Assembly: GCF_002006355.2 (NCBI RefSeq)
Contig: NZ_CP096980.1
Coordinates: 2,666,001-2,730,000 of the forward strand
DNA: 64,000 nt
Direction of reading: 5' to 3'
Origin: Clostridium felsineum DSM 794
Lineage (GTDB): Bacteria > Bacillota > Clostridia > Clostridiales > Clostridiaceae
The notes under the pieces were generated by a model. It saw nothing but the letters and a program-made list of their open reading frames with translations, was not told the origin of the DNA and did no database searches. Both the position numbers and the translations under genes were made by a program. Positions 18,103 through 26,693 of this stretch are shown here, one piece after another; position 1 is the first letter of the stretch; every line of letters begins with the position of its first letter.

Positions 18103-18888
18103 ATGATTAAATCTTTAAAACTATTGTTATCGTCTATAGTAATCGTTACCACTATAGGTGCTTTTTCTCAAAGTACAGTATCTGCGAAAAATGTCTCTAA
18201 TACTAACAAGAAACCGATTACAGTATATATTGCAGGAGATTCCACCGTTTCAAATTACACCAGTGATGTAGCTCCTAGAGCTGGTTGGGGACAAGTCGTC
18301 GGACAATATTTTTCTAAATATGTTACTGTAGATAACTGTGCTATTAGCGGAAGAAGTTCAAAAAGTTTCATTGACGAAGGCCACCTCAATGAAATCCTTA
18401 GTAAAATAAAACCTAACGATTATTTGCTAATTCAATTTGGTCACAACGATGAAAAGATACAGGATCCAACAAGATATACTGATCCAGATACTACTTATAA
18501 AAGCTATCTTAAACAGTACATAGATGGTGCTAGAAGTCATCATGCAACACCAGTACTTATTACTCCTGTATCTAGAAGAAGTTTTGATGCAAATGGAAAA
18601 ATCACACCTTCTCATGGAAAATATCCATCAGCTATGATTGATCTTGCTAAGGAAGAAAACGTTACCGTAATTGATTTAACCTCTGTAAGTGCAGCTTATT
18701 TTGAAAATCTCGGTCCTCTAAAAACAGAGAATATCTTCCTGCATTTAAAACCAGGTGAAAATCCAAATTATCCTAATGGTGTAAGTGATGATACACACTT
18801 TCAAGAAAGAGGTGCAAAAAAAGTTGCTAAGTTAGTTTTAAAGGAATTAAAAAAATCAAATTGTCCTTTAAAATACTATATTAAATAA
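18103..18888 (+). CDS. Secreted SGNH hydrolase, rhamnogalacturonan acetylesterase-like (CE12)
   Basis: The 261-residue protein has a signal peptide (residues 1-28) and the four SGNH blocks: AGDSTVSNY (nucleophile serine), AISGRSSKSF (glycine), FGHNDEK (asparagine) and DDTHFQERGA (Asp-His). The layout is that of CE12 rhamnogalacturonan acetylesterases, which remove acetyl groups from pectin. ATG 18103 follows a GGGGGGAA site. A paralog without signal peptide lies at 44746. Secretion implies action on polymeric pectin outside the cell. Confidence 0.87.
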   Translation: MIKSLKLLLSSIVIVTTIGAFSQSTVSAKNVSNTNKKPITVYIAGDSTVSNYTSDVAPRAGWGQVVGQYFSKYVTVDNCAISGRSSKSFIDEGHLNEILSKIKPNDYLLIQFGHNDEKIQDPTRYTDPDTTYKSYLKQYIDGARSHHATPVLITPVSRRSFDANGKITPSHGKYPSAMIDLAKEENVTVIDLTSVSAAYFENLGPLKTENIFLHLKPGENPNYPNGVSDDTHFQERGAKKVAKLVLKELKKSNCPLKYYIK

Positions 18889-18932
18889 AAAAACAGCTAA
18901 TGGCTTTATAAATCAAGCCATTAGCTGTTTTT
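18889..18932. terminator. Bidirectional terminator
   Basis: A strong stem (ACAGCTAATGGCTT with AAGCCATTAGCTGT) is bordered by A and T tracts. It separates the plus-strand esterase gene from the minus-strand LRR gene. Confidence 0.88.
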
Positions 18933-18943
18933 TTATTTATTTA

Positions 18944-20131
18944 CTACATTTTTCCTAAAACAAGTGAAGTTAAATTTGGCAAATTATGAAGAGTTAACTT
19001 TCCTGATATAGTACTCCCTGACATATTAACAGACTGAAGGTTTAAAAGTCCATCTAAGGATACGTTATTTAAAGTTGATATTGCTTCTAAATTTAATGAT
19101 TGTAAATTAGGCAAATTGCTTAATTCTATGTTTTGTATTTTAGTGCTATATAAATTAAGTACTTGCAACTCTGCCATTCCATCTAATTGACTCACATCTG
19201 TAATATCATTCCAACCCAAATATAAATTCTTTAAATTTTTTAATCCTTTAAGTGAACTTACATCTGTAATATAATTAGTACCTAAATCAAGTGATTGTAA
19301 ATTAGATAAAGTTCCTACACATCCTAAAGTTCTTATTGAATTACTACTTAAGTTAAGATCTTGCAATTTATTTAAACCTACTAATGCACTTGTATCACTT
19401 ATCCTATTTCCACATAAATTAAGATTTTTTAGGTTGATTAAGCCTTGTAATGCACTTATATCATATAAGTTTGTACAGTTTAGATTTAAAGACTCTAAAT
19501 TTTTCAATGCACTTAAAACGCTTACATCACTTAAACTTCTATTCCACCCTAAATCAAGACTAATTAGATTACTTAAATTCTTCAAATCGCTTATATCCTT
19601 TAATTCGTTATTTTTTAGATTAAGCGTTTTTAAATTTGTTAAATTCTCAAGAGAAGTTACATTACATATTTCGTTATTACTTAAATTAAGAGTTTGAAGA
19701 TTAGTTAACTCTGATAAAGGACTTAAATCTGATATCTTATTATTTGTTATAGTAAGACTTTCTAGTCTATTTAAACCTTTAAGTGGTGTTAAGTCCGAAA
19801 GAAGTCCCATTGAAGTATTTTCTATATCTAGACTTTCTAGATTAGTCAAATTTTCAATGCCACTAATATCCTCTACATTCTTGTTTATAGTTAGTTTAGC
19901 AATTTGAGCTAAATCTGTTTTATATAAGTCACCTGTTGGTTTACTTAGAGCATCTCTCACAGCTTGTTCAAGGTTTTTATCCTTAAAATTTATAATTGGA
20001 TTACTAACTCTAGTTATAGCTTTTGTGTAATCTTTAGTTTGTGCCATTACTTGACTGCCATTAACTCCTATAAAACTAGTAATTAATGAAATACTTAGAA
20101 TTAAGCTCACCTTACATTTTACATTTTTCAT
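18944..20131 (-). CDS. Secreted leucine-rich repeat protein, internalin-like
   Basis: The 395-residue protein has a signal peptide, a short cap (INFKDKNLEQAVRDAL) common in clostridial and listerial LRR proteins, and about 13 repeats of roughly 22 residues of the form LKNLxxLxLxxNxIxDIS. It ends in the last repeat with no LPXTG anchor, GW or choline-binding module, so it is probably released or held by partners. ATG 20131 follows GGAGG by 8 bases. The role is probably protein or glycan binding at the surface. Confidence 0.82.
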   Translation of the reverse strand: MKNVKCKVSLILSISLITSFIGVNGSQVMAQTKDYTKAITRVSNPIINFKDKNLEQAVRDALSKPTGDLYKTDLAQIAKLTINKNVEDISGIENLTNLESLDIENTSMGLLSDLTPLKGLNRLESLTITNNKISDLSPLSELTNLQTLNLSNNEICNVTSLENLTNLKTLNLKNNELKDISDLKNLSNLISLDLGWNRSLSDVSVLSALKNLESLNLNCTNLYDISALQGLINLKNLNLCGNRISDTSALVGLNKLQDLNLSSNSIRTLGCVGTLSNLQSLDLGTNYITDVSSLKGLKNLKNLYLGWNDITDVSQLDGMAELQVLNLYSTKIQNIELSNLPNLQSLNLEAISTLNNVSLDGLLNLQSVNMSGSTISGKLTLHNLPNLTSLVLGKM

Positions 20132-20373
20132 TATAAATACCTCCATTTAGTGCAATTTCATTTATATTATACCATTTTATATCATTTAAGTATATATTAA
20201 CTTTTCAAGCAAATAATATTAATTTTACTATTTTAATTTAAAAATTGTAAATATTAAACTTATTTATCGATAAAAATATTTTTTTGTTTTATTTATAGGA
20301 TTGGCGACTCAATTTTATTATTGATAAAACTTTATTTAGTCTATATGCATAATCATATTAAATAAATAAAAAA

Positions 20374-22238
20374 GGGGCTGTTGCAAAACTAAAAAATAGT
20401 TTTGCAATAGCTCCTTTGTTGTATATAAAAAATGTGAGTTCCGAAGAACTCACATTGATTGTATAATTAAATTATGAACGTAACTAAATTATACACAAAA
20501 AATTATAATCAATTTAATGATAATTTGCAACTTATATTACCATTAAATTTAGAAAACTTAATACCAGAAGATGATTCGGTTCGTTTGCTAAGCTATTTGT
20601 TGGAGGGATTAAATTATAAAAAATTGTACAAGGCGTATTCTTCCGTAGGAAGAAAATCAGCAGTTGAACCCAAAATCATGTTCAAAATAATATCTTATGC
20701 TTATTCTCAAAATATTTATTCAAGTAGAAAGATAGAAAAAGCATGCAAAAGAGATATAAATTTCAAATGGCTACTTCAAGGCTTTAAAGCACCTGATCAC
20801 GCTACTATAAGTAGATTTCGAAAAAAATATCTTTCAAATGAAGTGATTGAAGATTTATTTTATCAACAAGTTAACTATTTAGCTAAAGAAAAAGAATTAT
20901 TATTTGAAAATGTATTTATCGATGGTACTAAAATTGAGGCAAATGCCAACCGATATACTTTTGTTTGGAAGAAAGCTATTTATAAAAATGAAGGTAAGAT
21001 GTTTGATAAAATTATTGCTCTTGTTAAAACCATTAATCTTGAAAGATTAATGAAATTCACTATTGAGAGAGAAACTTTGATTGATGATATAAACAAAATT
21101 CTTCAATGGCTTTTATTTGAAAAAGAAAAAAGAAATATAGAGTTTGTTCATGGAATCGGTAAAAGAAAAACTGCAATTCAAAAGTGGATAGAACAACTAT
21201 CACAATATAAAGAAAGACAAGAAAAATATAATTTAAGTAAGAAAATATTTTCAAAAAGAAATAGCTATTCTAAAACTGATACTGATGCAACTTTCATGCA
21301 TATGAAAGATGATCATATGAGAAATGGTCAATTAAAACCTGCCTATAATGTACAAATAGCAGTTGATAGTGAATATGTAACTGGTGTTGGAGTATTTGAT
21401 GATAGAAATGATATAGCAACATTAATACCAATGATTACTAATATGCAAGAAAAAATTGGTCATAAATATACTAATGTGATTGCAGATTCTGGTTACGAAA
21501 GTGAAGAAAACTATTTGTTTTTAGAGTCTAATAATCAAATACCATATATAAAACCTCAAACTTATGAGAAATGGAAAAAAAGAAGTTTTAAAAACGACAT
21601 CAGTAAGCGTGAAAATATGAAATATGATGTTAAAACAGATACATATATTTGTCATAATAATAGAAAATTATTCCCATCATATATTATTCATAAAAAATCT
21701 GCAAGTGGGTATACGTCTGAGGTTACTGTTTATGAATGTGAAAATTGCGATAACTGCACTTTGAAATCAAAGTGCACAAAAGCAAAGAATAACCGAAAAA
21801 TGCAGGTTTCAAAGACTTTTATTAAAAAGCGTCAAATTTCATACAACAATATCAAAACTGAATTGGGAACTAAATTGAGAATGAACAGATCTATTCAAGT
21901 TGAAGGTGCGTTTGGAATTTTAAAAAGCGACTATGAATTCAAAAGATTTTTAACACGTGGAAAAAATAGTGTAAAAACTGAATTTATTTTGCTTTGTTTT
22001 GGATATAACATTAACAAATTACATTTAAAAATCCAAAATGAAAGAACTCAAAAGTATCTTCACGAATTAAAAACTATTTCCTAATTATGGAATAATATAG
22101 TTAGGTTTATTTTAGTGCGTCAAAATCTCATGGAAATTCAAATAATTAATATAGTATTTAAAATATTAGGCAATTTTATAGCTTAAACAAAAAAAGAGCA
22201 TCGCTCATGATTAATTTTAATCATTTTGCGACACTCCC
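20374..22238 (+). mobile_element. IS1182-family insertion sequence, copy 2
   Basis: It matches copy 1 (7164-9028) base for base as far as I could compare, at a fixed offset of 13,210. It has the same orientation, the same imperfect terminal repeats and an A-run at the left flank. No target duplication is seen. It separates the upstream region of the LRR gene from the 3' end of gshB, 12 bases away. Confidence 0.9.
20474..22084 (+). CDS. IS1182-family transposase, copy 2
   Basis: The 536-residue protein is identical to the transposase at 7264, with the same DUF772 and DDE domains and no ribosome binding site before ATG. Complete identity argues for a recent duplication or gene conversion between the copies. 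Confidence 0.95.
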   Translation: MNVTKLYTKNYNQFNDNLQLILPLNLENLIPEDDSVRLLSYLLEGLNYKKLYKAYSSVGRKSAVEPKIMFKIISYAYSQNIYSSRKIEKACKRDINFKWLLQGFKAPDHATISRFRKKYLSNEVIEDLFYQQVNYLAKEKELLFENVFIDGTKIEANANRYTFVWKKAIYKNEGKMFDKIIALVKTINLERLMKFTIERETLIDDINKILQWLLFEKEKRNIEFVHGIGKRKTAIQKWIEQLSQYKERQEKYNLSKKIFSKRNSYSKTDTDATFMHMKDDHMRNGQLKPAYNVQIAVDSEYVTGVGVFDDRNDIATLIPMITNMQEKIGHKYTNVIADSGYESEENYLFLESNNQIPYIKPQTYEKWKKRSFKNDISKRENMKYDVKTDTYICHNNRKLFPSYIIHKKSASGYTSEVTVYECENCDNCTLKSKCTKAKNNRKMQVSKTFIKKRQISYNNIKTELGTKLRMNRSIQVEGAFGILKSDYEFKRFLTRGKNSVKTEFILLCFGYNINKLHLKIQNERTQKYLHELKTIS

Positions 22239-22250
22239 TTTCTAATATTA

Positions 22251-23237
22251 TTAATATCCCAGTAAATCCAAAATTTGTTTTTCAATATGCCTATTTTCCC
22301 CTTCATAAGGAAAATCGTGCATATGGATTGCAGGATTAAAATTTAATTCTATAATACTATGGTTTTCATCATTAGGTATTTCGTTTATGTCATTAATTAT
22401 TATATCTGCACCACAAATTTTTGCGCCTACAGCCTTAGCTGCCTTAACTGCAATTTTCTTATAATCTTCTATCATTTTATCAGTAAAATCTATGCTGTCT
22501 CCACCTGTACTCACATTAGAATTTTCTCTTAGATATACAACTTCATCTTTATCTGGTATATAATCAAAATTCTTGCCACTAAATCCAAGATAGTCTTTTT
22601 CAACATTTCCTAATATAATTTTTTCAAGTGGCTTTACGTATCCCTTACCTCTACGTGGATCTTTGTTTTTCTCCTCTACAAGCTGTGTTATACTATGTAT
22701 TCCATCTCCTACAACATTTGCAGGAATCCTATGGATAATACCAACAGTTTCATCCCCTATAACTAAAAATCTGTATTCTTTTCCAGGTATAAACCTTTCA
22801 ATCATAACCGAACTATCATATTCAAAGGCATGGTCCACTGCATTTTGAAATTCTTCAATATTTTTAAGCTCTTTTAATATGATTACACCTTTGCCAAAGT
22901 TTGTTGATTTAGGTTTTATTACTATGTCTTTACCTTCGAACCTACTGAAATTTTCTTTTGCCTCACATGGAAGCTTCAGCGTAACACCATCTGGTACATT
23001 TATATTATTTTCTTTTAAAACCATTTTGGTTACTTCCTTATTTTCCATTATTAATGGTGCTATATACGTATCTAAGGAAGTTTTTGTTGCCTGTTTCACG
23101 TATTCAACCTTATCACCTTTTTTTAATCTTATAAAATTATCATCCATATCAAGTACATCTACCTGTATATTTCTCTCCAAGGCTTCATTTATTAAAATCT
23201 GAGTTGAAAGTTCAAGTTTAGAATAATTTTCGTTCAT
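22251..23237 (-). CDS. gshB: Glutathione synthetase, GshF C-terminal-type ATP-grasp
   Basis: The 328-residue protein corresponds to the second half of bifunctional GshF. It starts with SKLELSTQILINEA, has the ATP-grasp lysines (IVIKPKSTNFGKGV), IERFIPGKEYRF and metal ligands in IIELNFNPAIHMH. It ligates glycine to gamma-glutamylcysteine. ATG 23237 has AGAGGTG at good spacing and overlaps the gshA end by 20 bases in another frame. The C-terminus (ILDLLGY) is complete; the insertion sequence begins 12 bases beyond the stop. Confidence 0.88.
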   Translation of the reverse strand: MNENYSKLELSTQILINEALERNIQVDVLDMDDNFIRLKKGDKVEYVKQATKTSLDTYIAPLIMENKEVTKMVLKENNINVPDGVTLKLPCEAKENFSRFEGKDIVIKPKSTNFGKGVIILKELKNIEEFQNAVDHAFEYDSSVMIERFIPGKEYRFLVIGDETVGIIHRIPANVVGDGIHSITQLVEEKNKDPRRGKGYVKPLEKIILGNVEKDYLGFSGKNFDYIPDKDEVVYLRENSNVSTGGDSIDFTDKMIEDYKKIAVKAAKAVGAKICGADIIINDINEIPNDENHSIIELNFNPAIHMHDFPYEGENRHIEKQILDLLGY

Positions 23238-24696
23238 TTTTTTCACCTCTTTGTATATTTGCACGTTCTATTCCAAATTCAATATAACTTCTTTCTTTAT
23301 CCTTTATTTCTCTATAAATTCTCTCTGATGGTAACAACTCTATATTATAAAGCTTTTTATACTGTATTTCTACACTTTCACTGTATATCTTTTCAACACT
23401 ATTTTTGTCCATAACTTTAGCAACCATTCTTAATTTTTCAAATATGTCTTCACCAAAATCTTTTAATGGTGTTTTAGATCCATCATATTTGTAGAGCATT
23501 AAATCCTTACTTCTTCCTAATAAAGCTACAAGTTGATGATTTGTATTTATTTTCTCCATTTCTTCTTCATCTATAAACTTTCCCTCTTCAAAAAGACAAA
23601 AAACATTAAATACTTGAAGAAAATTCATTTCAACTATACCAATTCCAACTTCTTCAAAAGGATTTATATCTAAAATTCGTATTTCTATATATTCTACTCC
23701 TCTATTCACTAATGCTGTAAGTTGTGTCTCCTCTTTTTTTATATTTCTTTTAAAACGTATTGGTGCATAAAACTCGCTTTCAGTTTGAAGTAAATTTCCG
23801 TTAAGCTGAATTTGAACTCCATCTTTATATATGCCAAGCTTTGAATATTTTTCACTTTTTGCTCTCATCATTTCTTTTAATTTATTTTCATATTCCTTAA
23901 GACTATTAAAGTAAACATTGTACTTTTTTTCATCTGTGTCTGAATATCCAAATCTACTTACACGAAGGGATGTTGCAAATTTATTAAATTCCTTTATTAC
24001 ACCTGCACAACATGGACAACGTTTCTCTATTTTTTCAAGTTCGCTGCATATAACCGAATGGTAAGTTTCATCACACATGGGTGATGCGCCAAATAAATAT
24101 ATAAGCAGCCAATGATATCTCAAGAAATTTCTTGTAAGTGAAAAATAAATTTCATCAATAAATTCTCTTTTACCTTTTTCTATCTTGAATTCTCCATATA
24201 AAAATTCGATCAATTTATCATCAAAGGAAAAATTATAATGAATACCTGATATCATCTGCATCTTTTTACCATAGCGAAGTGCAAGACCATTTCTATAGAT
24301 TTGCTTTTCTCTTCCCTCTTTTGTATCAGGAAATTGTGCAACTGGTATATCTTCTTCATTAGGAAGTTTGGGCGGCATACTAAGCGGCCATAAAAGTTCC
24401 CCTTTTGTTATCCCATCTCTAACCTCTGCATCTATATCCTTTAATACGCTGTAAACTTCACTAGCTGATTTTAAAGGTGGTGTTATCATTTCTATTTGAC
24501 TTTCAGAAAAATCAGTTGTTATTCTTGGATTTTCAAATTTATCACCAAATACAGATGGATGAGGTGTTAAAGCTAAATTCCCTGAAGAAGTAACTCTTTG
24601 AGATTCTCTCTCCACACCAAAATTTCCTTCTGATAACATATTACTTTTATCTTCACCCGAAAAAAGTTTTATCATTTCAGGAAAATTCCAATACAT
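23218..24696 (-). CDS. gshA: Glutamate-cysteine ligase, GshF N-terminal-type
   Basis: The 492-residue protein forms gamma-glutamylcysteine. It shows NFGVERESQRV, TTDFSESQIEMITPP, GIHYNFSF and the substrate region EIRILDINPFE. This is the N-terminal half of GshF-type enzymes as a separate protein. Start ATG follows AAGGAGG. A TTGACA/TATTAT promoter lies just upstream. With gshB it gives glutathione, unusual among anaerobes but known in some clostridia. Confidence 0.92.
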   Translation of the reverse strand: MYWNFPEMIKLFSGEDKSNMLSEGNFGVERESQRVTSSGNLALTPHPSVFGDKFENPRITTDFSESQIEMITPPLKSASEVYSVLKDIDAEVRDGITKGELLWPLSMPPKLPNEEDIPVAQFPDTKEGREKQIYRNGLALRYGKKMQMISGIHYNFSFDDKLIEFLYGEFKIEKGKREFIDEIYFSLTRNFLRYHWLLIYLFGASPMCDETYHSVICSELEKIEKRCPCCAGVIKEFNKFATSLRVSRFGYSDTDEKKYNVYFNSLKEYENKLKEMMRAKSEKYSKLGIYKDGVQIQLNGNLLQTESEFYAPIRFKRNIKKEETQLTALVNRGVEYIEIRILDINPFEEVGIGIVEMNFLQVFNVFCLFEEGKFIDEEEMEKINTNHQLVALLGRSKDLMLYKYDGSKTPLKDFGEDIFEKLRMVAKVMDKNSVEKIYSESVEIQYKKLYNIELLPSERIYREIKDKERSYIEFGIERANIQRGEKNERKLF

Positions 24697-24761
24697 AATA
24701 CTCCTCCTTGATATATTTATTATATTTAACCAAATAACTTATATAATTTTGCTATGTTCAT

Positions 24762-24790
24762 ATAATAATAAAACAATAACACTTTGTCAA
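24762..24790 (-). promoter_or_regulatory. Sigma-A promoter for gshA-gshB
   Basis: TTGACA (24790-24785) and TATTAT (24767-24762) are 17 bases apart, about 65 bases before the gshA start. Confidence 0.65.
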
Positions 24791-24810
24791 ACAAGTTTTA
24801 ATATATGAAA

Positions 24811-24840
24811 AAACCCTATAAGTAGTAACTTATAGGGTTT
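24811..24840 (-). terminator. Terminator after the zinc-ribbon gene
   Basis: A 13-bp perfect stem (AAACCCTATAAGT) with a 4-base loop is followed on the minus strand by TTTTC. Confidence 0.82.
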
Positions 24841-24854
24841 ATAAAAAATCATTA

Positions 24855-25019
24855 TTATCTTCTGAATCCTCTGTTGTTCTGTTGTTTTCTTGCTCTTCTA
24901 CAATCAGGACATCTTTGTGGTTCATTATCGAATCCTTTTTCTTTATAGAAAGCTTGCTCGCCTTCAGTAAATACGAATTCTTTTCCGCAATCTTTACAAA
25001 CTATTGTCTTATCTGCCAT
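24855..25019 (-). CDS. Small zinc-ribbon protein
   Basis: The 54-residue protein has CKDC and CPDC pairs with GKEFVFTEGEQAFY between them, the probable zinc-ribbon (zf-trcl) family. The tail is basic (RRARKQQNNRGFRR) and may touch nucleic acid. I chose ATG 25019 because AAGGAGG lies 9 bases upstream; the frame stays open to 25100. Function is unknown. Confidence 0.82.
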   Translation of the reverse strand: MADKTIVCKDCGKEFVFTEGEQAFYKEKGFDNEPQRCPDCRRARKQQNNRGFRR

Positions 25020-25267
25020 TTTCACATACCTCCTTTTTAAAAGATTAAGATCATAACTGATTACCAAAATAACCTTTAAAAAGAGGATATGTTTGTTCAT
25101 CTAATTTAATCTTAGTATAAAAGATCTATTTACTTTTAATACTCAATCATTATATCACATCAATAAATACATTACAATATATTTTTTAACTTTCTTTGTA
25201 AATATAGTGCATAGTACAAATAAAATTCTATTAACTAATATTACTGTACTTTATAAAAAACTCTATA

Positions 25268-25296
25268 TTGACAAATATAATTTAAAACAATATACT
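25268..25296 (+). promoter_or_regulatory. Sigma-A promoter for the TetR-ABC operon
   Basis: TTGACA (25268-25273) and TATACT (25291-25296) are 17 bases apart. The -10 box touches the left edge of the palindrome at 25295-25330. The rest of the 330-base gap (25020-25349) shows only the zinc-ribbon upstream region and no gene. Confidence 0.82.
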
Positions 25297-25330
25297 ATGA
25301 CTACAAGGTCATATGACCTTGTAGTCATAG
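25295..25330. promoter_or_regulatory. 36-bp perfect palindrome, probable TetR operator
   Basis: The half site is CTATGACTACAAGGTCAT, repeated inverted with no spacer. It lies between the -10 box and the regulator's TTG start, so a bound dimer pair would block transcription. Confidence 0.82.
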
Positions 25331-25349
25331 TAATACTGGAGATGATTTT

Positions 25350-25994
25350 TTGCCAAAACAAACTTTTTACAATCTTGCAACTGAAAAACAGGAAAAAATA
25401 ATGAGATCTGCTATAAATGAATTTTTAAATAATGGCTATGAAAAAGGTAATATAGGTAATATAGCCAAAAATGCGGGTGTTGCTAAAGGAAGTATGTACC
25501 AATACTTTGAAAACAAAAAAGAATTGTTTTTGTTCTGTATTCAGTGGGCTTCAACTTTAATTGTCCAAAAATATGGGAACTTTTCTGCCTACAAGGAAAA
25601 AAAAATTAATCTATTTGATTATATATATGAAAGTACTACTGCAATGTGGTTTCAAATAAAAGAAGAGAGAAATGTTATTACCTTTATTCAAAATGCCTTT
25701 ATGGGTAACTATGGTTCTGTAACTGAAGAAGCAACTAAAAGCATGATGGAAATTTCAAATACTTACACCTTGAACTTAATTAGAGATGGAAAAAAACATG
25801 GATATATAAGAAAAGATATAGACGACATGATGCTTTTAATGTTTATGACCGGTGCCTTTGCAAAAATAAGAGAATATTTATTCAAGAAAAGTGATAATTT
25901 AGGGCAGAATATTTTAGATGAAGATTTTGAGGAATATAAAAAACAAAGCAAAGCCATGCTTGATTTAATAAAAAATGGAATGGGGGCAAAATAA
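25350..25994 (+). CDS. TetR-family repressor
   Basis: The 214-residue protein has an N-terminal HTH (GNIGNIAKNAGVAKGSMYQYF) and a variable helical ligand domain. It starts at TTG with GGAG 8 bases upstream. It is the first gene of a three-gene operon and is followed directly by the ABC ATPase (stop then ATG with no gap). The 36-bp palindrome and overlapping promoter just upstream make autorepression very likely. The ligand is unknown but probably a transported toxic compound. Confidence 0.9.
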   Translation: MPKQTFYNLATEKQEKIMRSAINEFLNNGYEKGNIGNIAKNAGVAKGSMYQYFENKKELFLFCIQWASTLIVQKYGNFSAYKEKKINLFDYIYESTTAMWFQIKEERNVITFIQNAFMGNYGSVTEEATKSMMEISNTYTLNLIRDGKKHGYIRKDIDDMMLLMFMTGAFAKIREYLFKKSDNLGQNILDEDFEEYKKQSKAMLDLIKNGMGAK

Positions 25995-26693
25995 ATGTTT
26001 TTGGAAATTAAAAATTTAAAAAAATCCTATATTTCAGGAGATGTTAAGACAGAAGTGCTAAAGGACGTCTATATGGAACTTGATAGTGGTGAAATTGGGG
26101 TTATTCTAGGTCCTTCAGGATCAGGAAAATCCACTTTACTTAATATAATTGGAGGCATAGATAGAGGTGATTCTGGAAGTATTATAGTAAATGGAAGTGA
26201 TATTTCAAAATTTAGTGATGAAAAACTTACAAATTACAGAAGAGAAAGTATAGGTTTTATATTTCAGTTTTATAATCTAATAGGAAGTCTTACTGCTGGT
26301 GAAAACGTGGAAGTTGTTTCAAATATAAGTAACTCTCCCTTAAATACAGATGAAGTTTTACGCTCTGTTGGAATGTTAGATAAAAAATATCGTTTTCCAA
26401 AAGAATTGAGTGGTGGAGAGCAGCAGAGAATCTCCATTGCAAGAGCTGTAGTTAAAAATCCAAAACTACTTCTATGTGATGAACCTACTGGAGCCTTAGA
26501 TTATTTAACCTCTAAAGAGATTTTAAAATTACTTCAAAAAATAAATAAAGAATTCAAAACCACGATAATTATGATAACCCATAATACAGCTATAAGCTCT
26601 ATGGCAAATAGGATTTATAAGGTTCGTGATGGAAAAATTGTAGAAACTTCAATTAATGAAAATATCATACCTGCAGAAAGGATTGAGTGGTAA
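25995..26693 (+). CDS. ABC transporter ATPase, MacB/LolD-like
   Basis: The 232-residue ATPase has Walker A GPSGSGKST, Q-loop FQFYNLI, signature LSGGEQQR, Walker B LLLCDEPTGALD and the H-loop histidine (MITHN). It begins at the base after the repressor stop codon. It energises the FtsX-type permease that follows. The class handles lipoprotein, peptide or drug export rather than classical import. Confidence 0.92.
   Translation: MFLEIKNLKKSYISGDVKTEVLKDVYMELDSGEIGVILGPSGSGKSTLLNIIGGIDRGDSGSIIVNGSDISKFSDEKLTNYRRESIGFIFQFYNLIGSLTAGENVEVVSNISNSPLNTDEVLRSVGMLDKKYRFPKELSGGEQQRISIARAVVKNPKLLLCDEPTGALDYLTSKEILKLLQKINKEFKTTIIMITHNTAISSMANRIYKVRDGKIVETSINENIIPAERIEW

Noticed and set aside
7164..22238. 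The two IS1182 copies as ends of a composite transposon
   Set aside because: The enclosed deo operon and dehydrogenase look like ordinary chromosomal genes, and no shared target duplication flanks the whole unit.
22251..23264. gshA/gshB as one gene broken by a frameshift
   Set aside because: The second gene has its own ribosome site and ATG, and I recall the same split in C. acetobutylicum.
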